Shown here: one piece after another, positions 48,250-55,752 of the stretch
Layout of the letters: every line of letters begins with the position of its first letter
Position numbering within the stretch: position 1 is the first letter of the stretch
Assembly: GCA_001898935.1 (NCBI GenBank)
Contig: MKVT01000013.1
Span: 310,001-374,000, forward strand
DNA from: Paludibacter sp. 47-17
Lineage (GTDB): Bacteria > Bacteroidota > Bacteroidia > Bacteroidales > Paludibacteraceae
DNA: 64,000 nt
Direction: 5' to 3'
Made by a program: the position numbers and the translations under genes
Notes under the pieces: generated by a model
The model's input: the letters and a program-made list of their open reading frames with translations, nothing else
Database searches by the model: none
Told to the model about the DNA's origin: nothing

Positions 48250-49527
48250 ATGAAAATAATGACACACGATCCATCAGAATATATTAGAGGCTTACAAGCA
48301 TTACTCGTTTCTGACAAGAAAAAAATAGGTTTTTTATTTGGAGCAGGCACTTCATTGGCTAAAAAAGATAAAATCAAATCAAAAAATATTCCTGCGATAT
48401 CCAAAATGACTTCTGATATTGAGACCGAATTGTTCAAAACTGATAATTATAAAACTGCAATTGATGAAATAAAGAACGAAATAGGAAAAGACAAGTACAC
48501 TATTGAAACCTTATTGTCTGCAATTGAGCAGAAGAAGATGGCAGTAGGAAGACATTCAATAAATGGTTTGAATTTCTCTGAATTTGATGATTTATGCAAA
48601 GAGATAAAAAAAGAAATTCACAAGATAGTCAGCATTCATAAAAACATTGAGAATGAATTGGAATACGTTATACATGTTGATTTTGCAGATTGGATTGAGA
48701 GAGCAGATAGATATTATCCGATAGAAATATTTACTACAAATTATGATTATCTATTTGAACTGGGCTTGGAGTATAAGAATGTTCCTTATTATGATGGTTT
48801 TACAGGAAGTCTTAAACCCTTTTTTAATTCTCATTCAGTTGATGATTTAAATTTTCTCCCGAAGCAAACTAAACTGTGGAAAATACATGGCTCCTTAGGG
48901 TGGCATTATGATGAAGACACCAAAAGGGTTTGGAGAAAAGATTCTGATTCTGAAGATATACTAATCTATCCATCAACACTAAAGTATAATGATTCAAAGA
49001 AACAGCCATATACAGCTTTGGGGGATCGCTTGACGAACTTCTTGAAACAATCAGATACAATTCTTATTATAAGTGGATACTCTTTCGGAGACGAGCATAT
49101 AAATGAACGAATTTTGACAGCCTTAAAAACGAATACATCTGCACATGTTTTCGTTTTATTTTACGATGCTATATATGATAGTATAGGTAAGAAGATAGGT
49201 TATATTTTAGAGAAAGAAGATTGTACATTAAAAGATATTGCAAAAGCAAATAATAAGATCTCTGTCTTGGGTTGTCGTCACGCAATCATTGGATGTCAAT
49301 ATGGAAAATGGAAATTAAAAAGAGAACCGGATAATGATGATGCCATTCATATTGATTTATATTTTGACCAAGATGCTCATGCTGATGCTAGCGATATGAT
49401 AAATAATAAAATAGAAGAGCAAAAATGGACAGGTGAAGGTGAGCTAAAGCTGCCAGACTTTACTTCATTTGTGAACTTTCTTCAATCAATGATTCACTTA
49501 TCAGATTTAACTAAAGAGGGAAAATGA
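48250..49527 (+). CDS. SIR2-like NADase, effector of a SIR2-HerA defence system
   Basis: The 425-residue protein has the SIR2-like Rossmann motifs: FLFGAGTSLAKK (GAGTS at residues 31-35), IFTTNYDYLFELG, WKIHGSLGW with the catalytic-type His, and LIISGYSFGDEHINERIL. SIR2 proteins of this type deplete NAD+ during phage infection. The stop overlaps the HerA-type gene's start as ATGA, so translation is coupled. In known SIR2-HerA systems the two proteins form a large complex that degrades NAD+ and can act on DNA. The C-terminal ~100 residues are acidic and show no recognised motif. No transmembrane segment is seen, so it is cytosolic. Confidence 0.88.
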   Translation: MKIMTHDPSEYIRGLQALLVSDKKKIGFLFGAGTSLAKKDKIKSKNIPAISKMTSDIETELFKTDNYKTAIDEIKNEIGKDKYTIETLLSAIEQKKMAVGRHSINGLNFSEFDDLCKEIKKEIHKIVSIHKNIENELEYVIHVDFADWIERADRYYPIEIFTTNYDYLFELGLEYKNVPYYDGFTGSLKPFFNSHSVDDLNFLPKQTKLWKIHGSLGWHYDEDTKRVWRKDSDSEDILIYPSTLKYNDSKKQPYTALGDRLTNFLKQSDTILIISGYSFGDEHINERILTALKTNTSAHVFVLFYDAIYDSIGKKIGYILEKEDCTLKDIAKANNKISVLGCRHAIIGCQYGKWKLKREPDNDDAIHIDLYFDQDAHADASDMINNKIEEQKWTGEGELKLPDFTSFVNFLQSMIHLSDLTKEGK

Positions 49528-51323
49528 AAAATATTCAAACAGAAGTTGGAGAAATAATTAGTGTTAGTGGGAATACAATTAGTGTTCAACTATCTGATTC
49601 AATAAAATCAAATATTCCTGTCATTGATGGAATTGTATTCCGTATAGGCCAAATTGGTTCATTTCTGAAAATACCTTTAGGATATACAAACTTATATGGC
49701 ATTGTGACACAAATAGGAGCTTCTGCAATTCCAGATAATTTGAAAGAAATTATAGAGCAAGATTATTCAAAACTCGAAAATAGGCAATTCTTGAATATGG
49801 CTTTAATTGGAGAGCAATATGGTTACAAGTTTGAAAGAGGGGTATCTCAATCTCCGACTACAGGAGATAAGGTTCATCTAGTAACATTAAAAGACTTAGA
49901 TGCAATATATGGTGGCTATAATAAAAACAACTCTATAACTATTGGGAATATAAGCATATCTGAAAGCTTAAATGCAAAAATAGATTTAAATAAGCTTATT
50001 TCAAGACATTGTGCAATACTTGGATCTACGGGAAGTGGAAAATCAAATGCAGTTGGAGTATTGTTAAAAGCAATTGCAGATAGAAATTTTAAAAGTTCGC
50101 GTATCTTAGTTATTGATCCTCATGGAGAGTATAATAGTGTTCTTAAAGATAAAAGTAATGTTTACAAAATTAGGGCAAATCAAGATGAAAATGAAAAAGA
50201 ACTGTATGTTCCTTTCTGGGCTTTGCCTTTTAATGAACTAATAAGCATGTTTTCTGGATCAATATCAGATCAAAATCGTGATTATATACGAACGCAAATA
50301 GTTGAAGCAAAGATTGCCTCTGCAAAAAAGAATAAAATAGATATTGAAGCCGAATTAATAACAGCGGATACTCCCATTCCTTTCAGTATAAAACAGTTGT
50401 GGTTTGATTTAGATGATTTTGAACGTCAGACATTTAACGAAAGAGCTAAGCCTGAAACTATAACAAAAAAACGAATTGAAGGAAATGCCGATAAATTAAT
50501 ATCGAATGAATATCAGCCAGCAAGTGCAGGTGGTGGCGCTCCCTTTTTAAATAATCAAGCAAAAGCTATATTAGGATTCTTAGATAATATTCGTATAAGG
50601 TTGAAAGATTCAACCTATAATTTTCTTTTTGCCCCTGGAGAATATGAACCTGATTTAAAAGGAGAAGTAAAAAAAGATTTAAGTAATCTTCTTTTTGAGT
50701 GGCTGGGAGGTAAAGTTCCTGTTACTATTTTAGATTTATCGGGAATACCAAGTGAAATAATGACATCTATTTCAGGCACATTGCTAAAAATTATATATGA
50801 TGCATTATTTTGGGGGCAAAACTTACCAAATGGAGGAAAAGAGCAACCCTTATTCATAGTTTTAGAAGAGGCTCATAATTATCTTAAGGCTGGAGAAAAT
50901 TCTATTTCCTCAAGAGCTGTCCAAAGTATCGCAAAAGAAGGTAGAAAATATGGAGTTGGTTTAGCATTGGTAACTCAAAGACCATCCGAATTGGACGAAA
51001 CGGTATTAAGTCAATGTGGCACCATTATAGCTTTACGGATGAATAATTCAAAAGACAGAGGTCACATACGTTCTTCGATACAAGATGAATTACAAACCAT
51101 GGTAGATTTATTACCTAGCTTACGTACAGGCGAAGGGATTATATCAGGTGAAGGGGTTAAAATACCTTCTAGAGTGCAATTTTATAAGCTCGCAAATGCT
51201 CCTAAAGGTTCAGATCCATTAGTCTCAATGAAATGGATGGAAGAAAAAAATGTAGAAGTTGAAGATTACAATAAATTACTTTCTCTTTGGAGAAATCAAA
51301 AATTAAAGGAGGAAACAAAATGA
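49524..51323 (+). CDS. HerA/DUF87 hexameric ATPase of a SIR2-HerA defence system
   Basis: The 599-residue protein starts with a HAS-barrel-like domain (TEVGEIISVSGNTISVQLSD). Walker A GSTGSGKS is at residues 167-174, followed by ILVIDPHGEYNS. Walker B with the HerA-type glutamates is LFIVLEEAHNYL, and QRPSELDETVLSQCGTIIALRMNN matches the sensor region. HerA is a DNA translocase that forms hexamers and works with nucleases such as NurA; defence versions pair with SIR2 or DUF4297. Here it overlaps the SIR2 gene by 4 nt and the KTSC gene by 4 nt. Confidence 0.92.
   Translation: MKNIQTEVGEIISVSGNTISVQLSDSIKSNIPVIDGIVFRIGQIGSFLKIPLGYTNLYGIVTQIGASAIPDNLKEIIEQDYSKLENRQFLNMALIGEQYGYKFERGVSQSPTTGDKVHLVTLKDLDAIYGGYNKNNSITIGNISISESLNAKIDLNKLISRHCAILGSTGSGKSNAVGVLLKAIADRNFKSSRILVIDPHGEYNSVLKDKSNVYKIRANQDENEKELYVPFWALPFNELISMFSGSISDQNRDYIRTQIVEAKIASAKKNKIDIEAELITADTPIPFSIKQLWFDLDDFERQTFNERAKPETITKKRIEGNADKLISNEYQPASAGGGAPFLNNQAKAILGFLDNIRIRLKDSTYNFLFAPGEYEPDLKGEVKKDLSNLLFEWLGGKVPVTILDLSGIPSEIMTSISGTLLKIIYDALFWGQNLPNGGKEQPLFIVLEEAHNYLKAGENSISSRAVQSIAKEGRKYGVGLALVTQRPSELDETVLSQCGTIIALRMNNSKDRGHIRSSIQDELQTMVDLLPSLRTGEGIISGEGVKIPSRVQFYKLANAPKGSDPLVSMKWMEEKNVEVEDYNKLLSLWRNQKLKEETK
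51311..51316 (+). promoter_or_regulatory. Unusually strong Shine-Dalgarno before the KTSC gene
   Basis: AAAGGAGGAAAC lies just before the ATG at 51320. Such sequences are rare in Bacteroidota and support this start over the TTG listed at 51287. Confidence 0.6.
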
Positions 51324-51541
51324 ATTATCCGGAAATGAAGGTCGTAAGTTCTTCTAATATAGCAGAACTTGGTTATGATCAAGAAAGTCAAACTGTTTAT
51401 GTGAGATTTTTAAATGGAAGTCTTTATATCTATAAAGGAGTTCCAGAATATGAATTTGATAATTTATTTAATGCACCATCATTAGGTTCATATTTACATA
51501 GAAATTTTAAAAACGTATACCCATACGAAAGAATTGAATAA
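51320..51541 (+). CDS. KTSC-domain small protein
   Basis: The ATG at 51320 overlaps the HerA stop as ATGA and has an AGGAGG-type ribosome site, so the listed 51287 start is rejected. The 73-residue product reads MNYPEMKVVSSSNIAELGYDQESQTVYVRFLNGSLYIYKGVPEYEF and continues to NAPSLGSYLHRNFKNVYPYERIE, the pattern of the KTSC domain. KTSC proteins occur alone or fused to other domains and their role is unclear; nucleic-acid binding has been proposed from related folds. Its place between HerA and the nuclease-like gene suggests a subunit or regulator of the defence complex. Confidence 0.85.
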   Translation: MNYPEMKVVSSSNIAELGYDQESQTVYVRFLNGSLYIYKGVPEYEFDNLFNAPSLGSYLHRNFKNVYPYERIE

Positions 51542-52584
51542 TGTCAACAATAAAATTAAACCAGCAACTCAACCGAGTTGAAATCAAAGAATTTGAAATA
51601 GAAAATCCCATTGTTTTTAACTATTTCAATAATCTTCCTGTTAATGAACGGGATGAAAAGTTATTACGTGCCATATACATTGGTGTCTTAGCATTGATGG
51701 AAGATAGAATTTCTGCATTCTTGTCGAAAACCTCCAATGAATTGGGAACAGAACTTGAAAGTCTCAAAATGATATTTGAGATGAAAAAGGAGCTCTTTTA
51801 CAAATCAACTATAAAAGGAATTCTGGCTGAAGACGAAATAGCTGAATTTCTAAATAATTATTTTCAAGAAAAGCGACTGAAAGATAGGGCTGTATTAACA
51901 GGAAATACAGCCGGAAATATAGCAAAAAATAAGACAGGTGATATTGTTTGCGAAATTAATGGAGACAACAATCTAAAAATTGTTATCGAATGTAAATTCG
52001 ATAAAAGCATTCGCTTGGGAGACATTGATTCCAAAGATATTTTTACTCGAAAAACAGATACAGCCTGGAGTCAGTTAATTGAAGCCGAAGCAAACAGAGA
52101 TGGGAAGGTTAGTATCATTGTTTTTGATAGATCGTTAGTTGACAATTCTATTCTGAAATTGTCCGAAAATGTTGGATATATTTCAGGGATTGGATTTACG
52201 GCGATTATCGATTCTCAAAAAGGTGATTATTCAAACTTATCCATTGCTTATATGTTGGCTCGTGATATTGCCTTAAATGCTAAACAAGTTGAACTGGACA
52301 AAGATTTGTTAGCTATTCTTGTGAATAGAATCATAAAGGATATTAACGAGGTTTTATCTATAAAATCTCTTGTTCATAGCAATATAGAGAATAACAAGGC
52401 TATTTTAAAACAATTAGAAAAATCAATCTTATTGATGGAATTTAATCAGGAATACATGAAGAAATTCTTGATAGAGGGAACTTTGACAAAAAAAGACTTG
52501 CTTGACTTCTATTCTGGCGAAGATATAAGAGATAAATATCGGATTATAGAAAAAGAAATTAAGAGTGAAATTAATGACAGGTAG
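51541..52584 (+). CDS. Predicted PD-(D/E)XK nuclease-like protein of the defence operon
   Basis: The 347-residue protein has no close named family in view. Residues ~95-175 fit a restriction-endonuclease core: a helix with E99 (EDEIAEFLNNYF), D134 in KTGDIVCEI, and E150-x-K152 in IVIECKF, followed by a helix with TAWSQLIEAEANR, a common Q-containing position. The N-terminal ~90 residues and C-terminal ~120 residues are helical and probably coiled-coil. Its start overlaps the KTSC stop by one base (TAATG), so it is co-translated with SIR2-HerA-KTSC. It may be the DNA-cutting part of the system; activity is inferred from motifs only. Confidence 0.7.
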   Translation: MSTIKLNQQLNRVEIKEFEIENPIVFNYFNNLPVNERDEKLLRAIYIGVLALMEDRISAFLSKTSNELGTELESLKMIFEMKKELFYKSTIKGILAEDEIAEFLNNYFQEKRLKDRAVLTGNTAGNIAKNKTGDIVCEINGDNNLKIVIECKFDKSIRLGDIDSKDIFTRKTDTAWSQLIEAEANRDGKVSIIVFDRSLVDNSILKLSENVGYISGIGFTAIIDSQKGDYSNLSIAYMLARDIALNAKQVELDKDLLAILVNRIIKDINEVLSIKSLVHSNIENNKAILKQLEKSILLMEFNQEYMKKFLIEGTLTKKDLLDFYSGEDIRDKYRIIEKEIKSEINDR

Positions 52585-52607
52585 ATTTTTCTAACAGTTC
52601 TTCTTCT

Positions 52608-52718
52608 ATGGATTGCCAAAAACTTGAAATACAGCTTAAAAGCGCACCAAGTCTTAAGTTGTTGCGTTCCCGTAATGCTCCGCTTATATGTATTGTGTCC
52701 CTTTCTCATTTTCTATAA
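52608..52718 (+). pseudogene. Possible N-terminal remnant of a Wadjet JetA (DUF3375) gene
   Basis: A 36-codon frame starts MDCQKLEIQLKSAPSLKLLRSRNAPLI and then runs into unrelated sequence (CIVSLSHFL) and a stop. The pattern SPSxxLLRxxNAPLI is how DUF3375/JetA proteins begin, as far as can be recalled; full-length members are about 480 residues. An imperfect GTGTCC/GGACAC inverted repeat (52695-52739) lies at the break. If right, a second defence system once stood here. This needs a database search. Confidence 0.4.
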
Positions 52719-52852
52719 AAAGAGACACGATTTGGACACTGTTTTATGGCAAATTCAAGCAGAAAAACACCTGATTATAGAAAGGGGTACAGCTTAAATT
52801 ATTGATTTACAGCAATATGTAATGGATTTGGGCCGAGGGTTCGAAAAAAGAA

Positions 52853-52886
52853 AAACCTCTTATAATCGATTGATTATAAGAGGTTT
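52853..52886 (-). terminator. Perfect 15-bp stem-loop with U-run on the minus strand
   Basis: AAACCTCTTATAATC pairs perfectly with GATTATAAGAGGTTT around a 4-nt loop. On the minus strand a T-rich run follows. It lies 8 nt from a sequence resembling a tRNA 3' end, and may be that tRNA's native terminator. Confidence 0.75.
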
Positions 52887-52894
52887 ACATTTTC

Positions 52895-52908
52895 TGCGGT
52901 ATGGACGG
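52895..52908 (-). other. Candidate attachment site: tRNA 3'-end core (attL/attR of an integrative element)
   Basis: On the minus strand CCGTCCATACCGCA reads like the 3' end of a tRNA: T-stem strand CGTCC, acceptor strand ATACCGC and discriminator A. The rest of a tRNA is not present. The terminator sits directly downstream on that strand, as expected for a tRNA whose 3' end was separated by an integration. Confidence 0.45.
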
Positions 52909-53261
52909 AAGATGAACTTTTCGCTTTAACTGACTGTCTGTTAGTAGATTATCCCTTATTTTTAATGTAGGGGGTACAGTTAATGTACGTTTTCTACTTA
53001 CTCTTGACAATCAAAGACTTACATTCGTCTTTTTGTCCTTTTCCCATTTAGCGGTCCGGACGGGTTTAAAACCCTACCCGTATTACGCTAATATTCAGTG
53101 ATTCAATATTTCAATTTCGTTCATGGGGTACAAATGGGGGTAAATTGCTTTACTTGGCCTTTTTGGCGGCTATTGTCACCCGTTTGACTGCTTAGAACTC
53201 AGGTTCAAAATTACACATTTTTTCAATAACAACAAACATTCTCACTATTAATCTTTTATCC
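52909..53261. other. Non-coding left end of the integrative element with repeated GGGGTACA
   Basis: No supported gene in this stretch. GGGGTACA occurs at 52970-52977 and 53125-53132, with a further copy outside at 52784-52791; these could be integrase arm-type sites. A GGGTTT/AAACCC dyad lies near 53063. Confidence 0.35.
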
Positions 53262-53320
53262 TTTGTGCAAGGTGCAAGCATCTATATATAGATAGACTTG
53301 CACCTTGCACAAATTTTTTT
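53262..53320. terminator. Perfect 17-bp inverted repeat with T-run
   Basis: TTTGTGCAAGGTGCAAG (53262-53278) and its exact complement (53297-53313) flank an 18-nt AT-rich loop that is itself partly palindromic. Seven T follow on the plus strand. It should act as a terminator shielding the metal-efflux genes, or as a terminal structure of the element. Confidence 0.7.
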
Positions 53321-53357
53321 CCATATAAGAATTATCCTATCATGTTAAAAAAATCCA

Positions 53358-53365
53358 TATCTTTG
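53358..53365 (+). promoter_or_regulatory. -7 box almost touching the start codon (leaderless transcript candidate)
   Basis: TATCTTTG ends 5 nt before the ATG at 53371. If used, the transcript would start within a few bases of the ATG and lack a leader. Confidence 0.45.
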
Positions 53366-53370
53366 CAAAC

Positions 53371-53790
53371 ATGAGATTTAGGAAGGTCATATCATATCTA
53401 ATTCTTGCGGTATATGGTTCGGTATTAATACATACCATTATCCCGCACGACCATCACACGCACCTTTGGGAAACCGTTAGTGCGGCGATTGATGTATTCC
53501 ATGATAATGACGACGAACATCATCATGCTGACGGTTCAACCCATCACCATGATACACATAAGTTTCCCCATCATGAGGAATCGCAGCACCCCGAAGTTTA
53601 TACATTAAGTTCAAGCAATACCATTGCCCAACTGTTTGCAACCCTTACGCTATACTGCCATGCGGTTCAAACATTTGACTTTACACCTAAAGAGGTTGAA
53701 ATTGACAAGCAGAACATTTATTATGTCCCGCTTAAAATTCCAATAGCCTTTACTTTAGGCGTTCCGCCACGCGCCCCACCTATCGTTTAA
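53371..53790 (+). CDS. His-rich exported/membrane-anchored small protein (first copy)
   Basis: The 139-residue protein has one N-terminal hydrophobic segment (VISYLILAVYGSVLIHTIIPH), then a histidine- and acid-rich stretch (HDHHTHLW, DDEHHHADGSTHHHDTHKFPHHEE), a second weakly hydrophobic part, and a C-terminus GVPPRAPPIV. The N-terminal IPHxHH and the C-terminal xRAPP are shared with the protein at 60093, so they are paralogues. The His clusters suggest periplasmic binding of Zn, Cd, Co or Ni. It precedes a CzcCBA-type efflux operon; no established function is known. Confidence 0.75.
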   Translation: MRFRKVISYLILAVYGSVLIHTIIPHDHHTHLWETVSAAIDVFHDNDDEHHHADGSTHHHDTHKFPHHEESQHPEVYTLSSSNTIAQLFATLTLYCHAVQTFDFTPKEVEIDKQNIYYVPLKIPIAFTLGVPPRAPPIV

Positions 53791-53810
53791 TTTTTTATCG
53801 AGCGTTTTAC

Positions 53811-53839
53811 AACCACAGCCCGTAACAGGCTTTGTGGTT
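53811..53839. other. Hairpin between the first two His-rich genes
   Basis: AACCACAGCC pairs with GGC(TT)TGTGGTT around a 7-nt loop with a two-base bulge. No T run follows; it may stabilise or attenuate the transcript. Confidence 0.35.
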
Positions 53840-53883
53840 TGTGATTATTCAATTCAGTTCAAAAAAATTAAACGAAAATTCAA

Positions 53884-54147
53884 ATGAAAAAGATATTTTT
53901 AGCCATCGCAATCTGCGGTTTCCTTTTTGCCTCATGCGGCAACAAATCCAACAGTAATAACGGTACGCATAAGCACGATGATGGTAGCGTACATACCGAC
54001 CATGCCGCCGACCCAGCCAAGCCTGCACAAGAAACTTTCAAGGTAGAAGCCGACACGACTGCCGCCAAGAAAGACAGCCTAAATCAAAAGCACGATGACC
54101 ACGGTCAAGCGCACGACCACGGCGACGGCAAACCTCACAAACATTAA
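53884..54147 (+). CDS. Small His/Asp-rich lipoprotein
   Basis: The 87-residue protein has a lipoprotein signal (MKKIFLAIAICGFLFASC, Cys18) and a mature part of ~69 residues with repeated HKHDDG, HTDH, KHDDHGQAHDHGDGKPHKH clusters. It would be tethered to the outer or inner membrane facing the periplasm, as a metal-binding buffer or chaperone for the efflux pump encoded next. It lies 93 nt after the first His-rich gene and 93 nt before czcB. No named family was recognised. Confidence 0.8.
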   Translation: MKKIFLAIAICGFLFASCGNKSNSNNGTHKHDDGSVHTDHAADPAKPAQETFKVEADTTAAKKDSLNQKHDDHGQAHDHGDGKPHKH

Positions 54148-54240
54148 TAATCGAATTGGGAATTGACAATCGGGAATAGTTGCTTTACGCAATTCTGTTC
54201 CCCGGTTGCTGATACCCTATTCTCTAAAATCAAGTAAAAG

Positions 54241-55740
54241 ATGAAACGCATCCTATATTTAGTATGCCTTACTGCCGTCATGTTCGGCTGTAAAGGCAAA
54301 TCAGAACAACCCGCAGGCGACCATCCGCACGACGAAAAACTTCAACTCACCGCATACAGCAGCGATTTTGAGGTTTTCGCCGAAGCAACGCCTTTTGTCG
54401 TGGGACAACCGAGCGATATTCTCGCCCACTTTTCCTTCCTGAAAAATTTCAAACCGATTACAGAAGGAAAAATAACGGTAAGTTTAATTGTCGGAACCGA
54501 TGGCGCACGTCAAACACTCGAAACACCTACACGCCCCGGCATCTATAAATTTTCGCTGCAACCTGCCACCGCAGGAACGGGAAAATTGGTGTTCGACATT
54601 GCAACACCGCAGGGAACTTCGCAAATCGTTGTTTCCAACATTAAGGTTTATACCGATGTACACGATGCACAGCACGACGCGGCAGATGCCGTGGCTTCGA
54701 GCAGCAACGGCGTAGTATTTACCAAAGAACAAAGTTGGAAAGTCGATTTCTCAACTGCGGCAGCCACACGCGAACCCTTCGGGCAAATTATCCGAACCAC
54801 TGCGCAAATCCAACCTTCGCAGGGCGACCAACAAATTATAACGGCTAAAACCGCAGGCATTGTACTTTTTCCGAACGGTGATGTGGTGGACGGAAAAGCC
54901 GTTGGCGCAGGACAATCGCTGTTTTCCATTGAAGGCGGCGGAATGGCTGACAACAACCTGATGGTACGTTACAGCGGTGCTGAAAGCGAATACAACCGAG
55001 CTAAAGCCGAGTATGACCGTAAAAAAGAGTTGGCAAAAGACAACATCGTTTCGCAAAGCGAACTGTTGAAGGCACAAACGGAATTTACCAACGCCGAAGC
55101 CGTATTCAACAACCTACGGAAGAATTTTTCGGCAGGAAAGCAAACCGTTTCTTCACCTATCAGCGGATTTATCACGCAGGTATTGGTCAGCAACGGGCAA
55201 TACGCCGAAGCGGGACAACCCGTATTGGTGGTTTCGCAAAACCGCGATTTACTTATCAAAGCCGAATTGCAACCCAAGTATTTTTCGATTTTGGGCGGCA
55301 TTACCTCTGCCAACATCAAAGTGTTGGACGACGGTCGCACCTTTACATTGGAAGAATTGAACGGACGTGTAGTGTCATTCGGCAAATCATCCGACCTCGC
55401 TAATCCGCTTATACCCGTTGTTTTCCAAGTGAAAAACAGTGCAGGATTACTATCGGGCAGTTTCGTAGAAATGTACATCAAAACGCAAACCAACGCGCAA
55501 GCAATCACCGTACCCAATGAATCCGTTGTGGAAGAAATGGGAAACTACTTCGTTTACGTGCAATTGACACCCGAATTTTTCGAGAAACGGGAAATCAAAA
55601 AAGGCGTAACCGACGGTTTCCGCACAGAAGTAGTATCAGGCATAGCGGATAGCGACCGTGTTGTTGCCAAAGGCGCAATATTAGTAAAACTGGCACAGGC
55701 TTCGGGGGCGTTGGATGCGCATTCGGGACACGTGCATTAA
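54241..55740 (+). CDS. czcB: CzcB/CusB-type periplasmic adaptor of a heavy-metal RND pump
   Basis: The 499-residue lipoprotein (MKRILYLVCLTAVMFGC) has an N-terminal extra domain of ~110 residues (FEVFAEATPFVVGQPSDILAHFSFL), common in Bacteroidota CzcB proteins. Lipoyl-like halves flank a short coiled coil (SEYNRAKAEYDRKKELAKDNIVSQSELLKAQTEF), followed by SPISGFITQVLVSNGQYAEAGQPV and beta-barrel domains. The C-terminus is DAHSGHVH. Adaptors link the inner-membrane RND pump to the outer-membrane channel and may hand over metal. It lies 12 nt before czcA. Confidence 0.93.
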   Translation: MKRILYLVCLTAVMFGCKGKSEQPAGDHPHDEKLQLTAYSSDFEVFAEATPFVVGQPSDILAHFSFLKNFKPITEGKITVSLIVGTDGARQTLETPTRPGIYKFSLQPATAGTGKLVFDIATPQGTSQIVVSNIKVYTDVHDAQHDAADAVASSSNGVVFTKEQSWKVDFSTAAATREPFGQIIRTTAQIQPSQGDQQIITAKTAGIVLFPNGDVVDGKAVGAGQSLFSIEGGGMADNNLMVRYSGAESEYNRAKAEYDRKKELAKDNIVSQSELLKAQTEFTNAEAVFNNLRKNFSAGKQTVSSPISGFITQVLVSNGQYAEAGQPVLVVSQNRDLLIKAELQPKYFSILGGITSANIKVLDDGRTFTLEELNGRVVSFGKSSDLANPLIPVVFQVKNSAGLLSGSFVEMYIKTQTNAQAITVPNESVVEEMGNYFVYVQLTPEFFEKREIKKGVTDGFRTEVVSGIADSDRVVAKGAILVKLAQASGALDAHSGHVH

Positions 55741-55752
55741 TCCATTGACAAC

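Noticed and set aside
52695-52739. GTGTCC/GGACAC imperfect inverted repeat at the end of the JetA-like fragment, as an IS end
   Set aside because: The match is short and no transposase or target duplication is visible.
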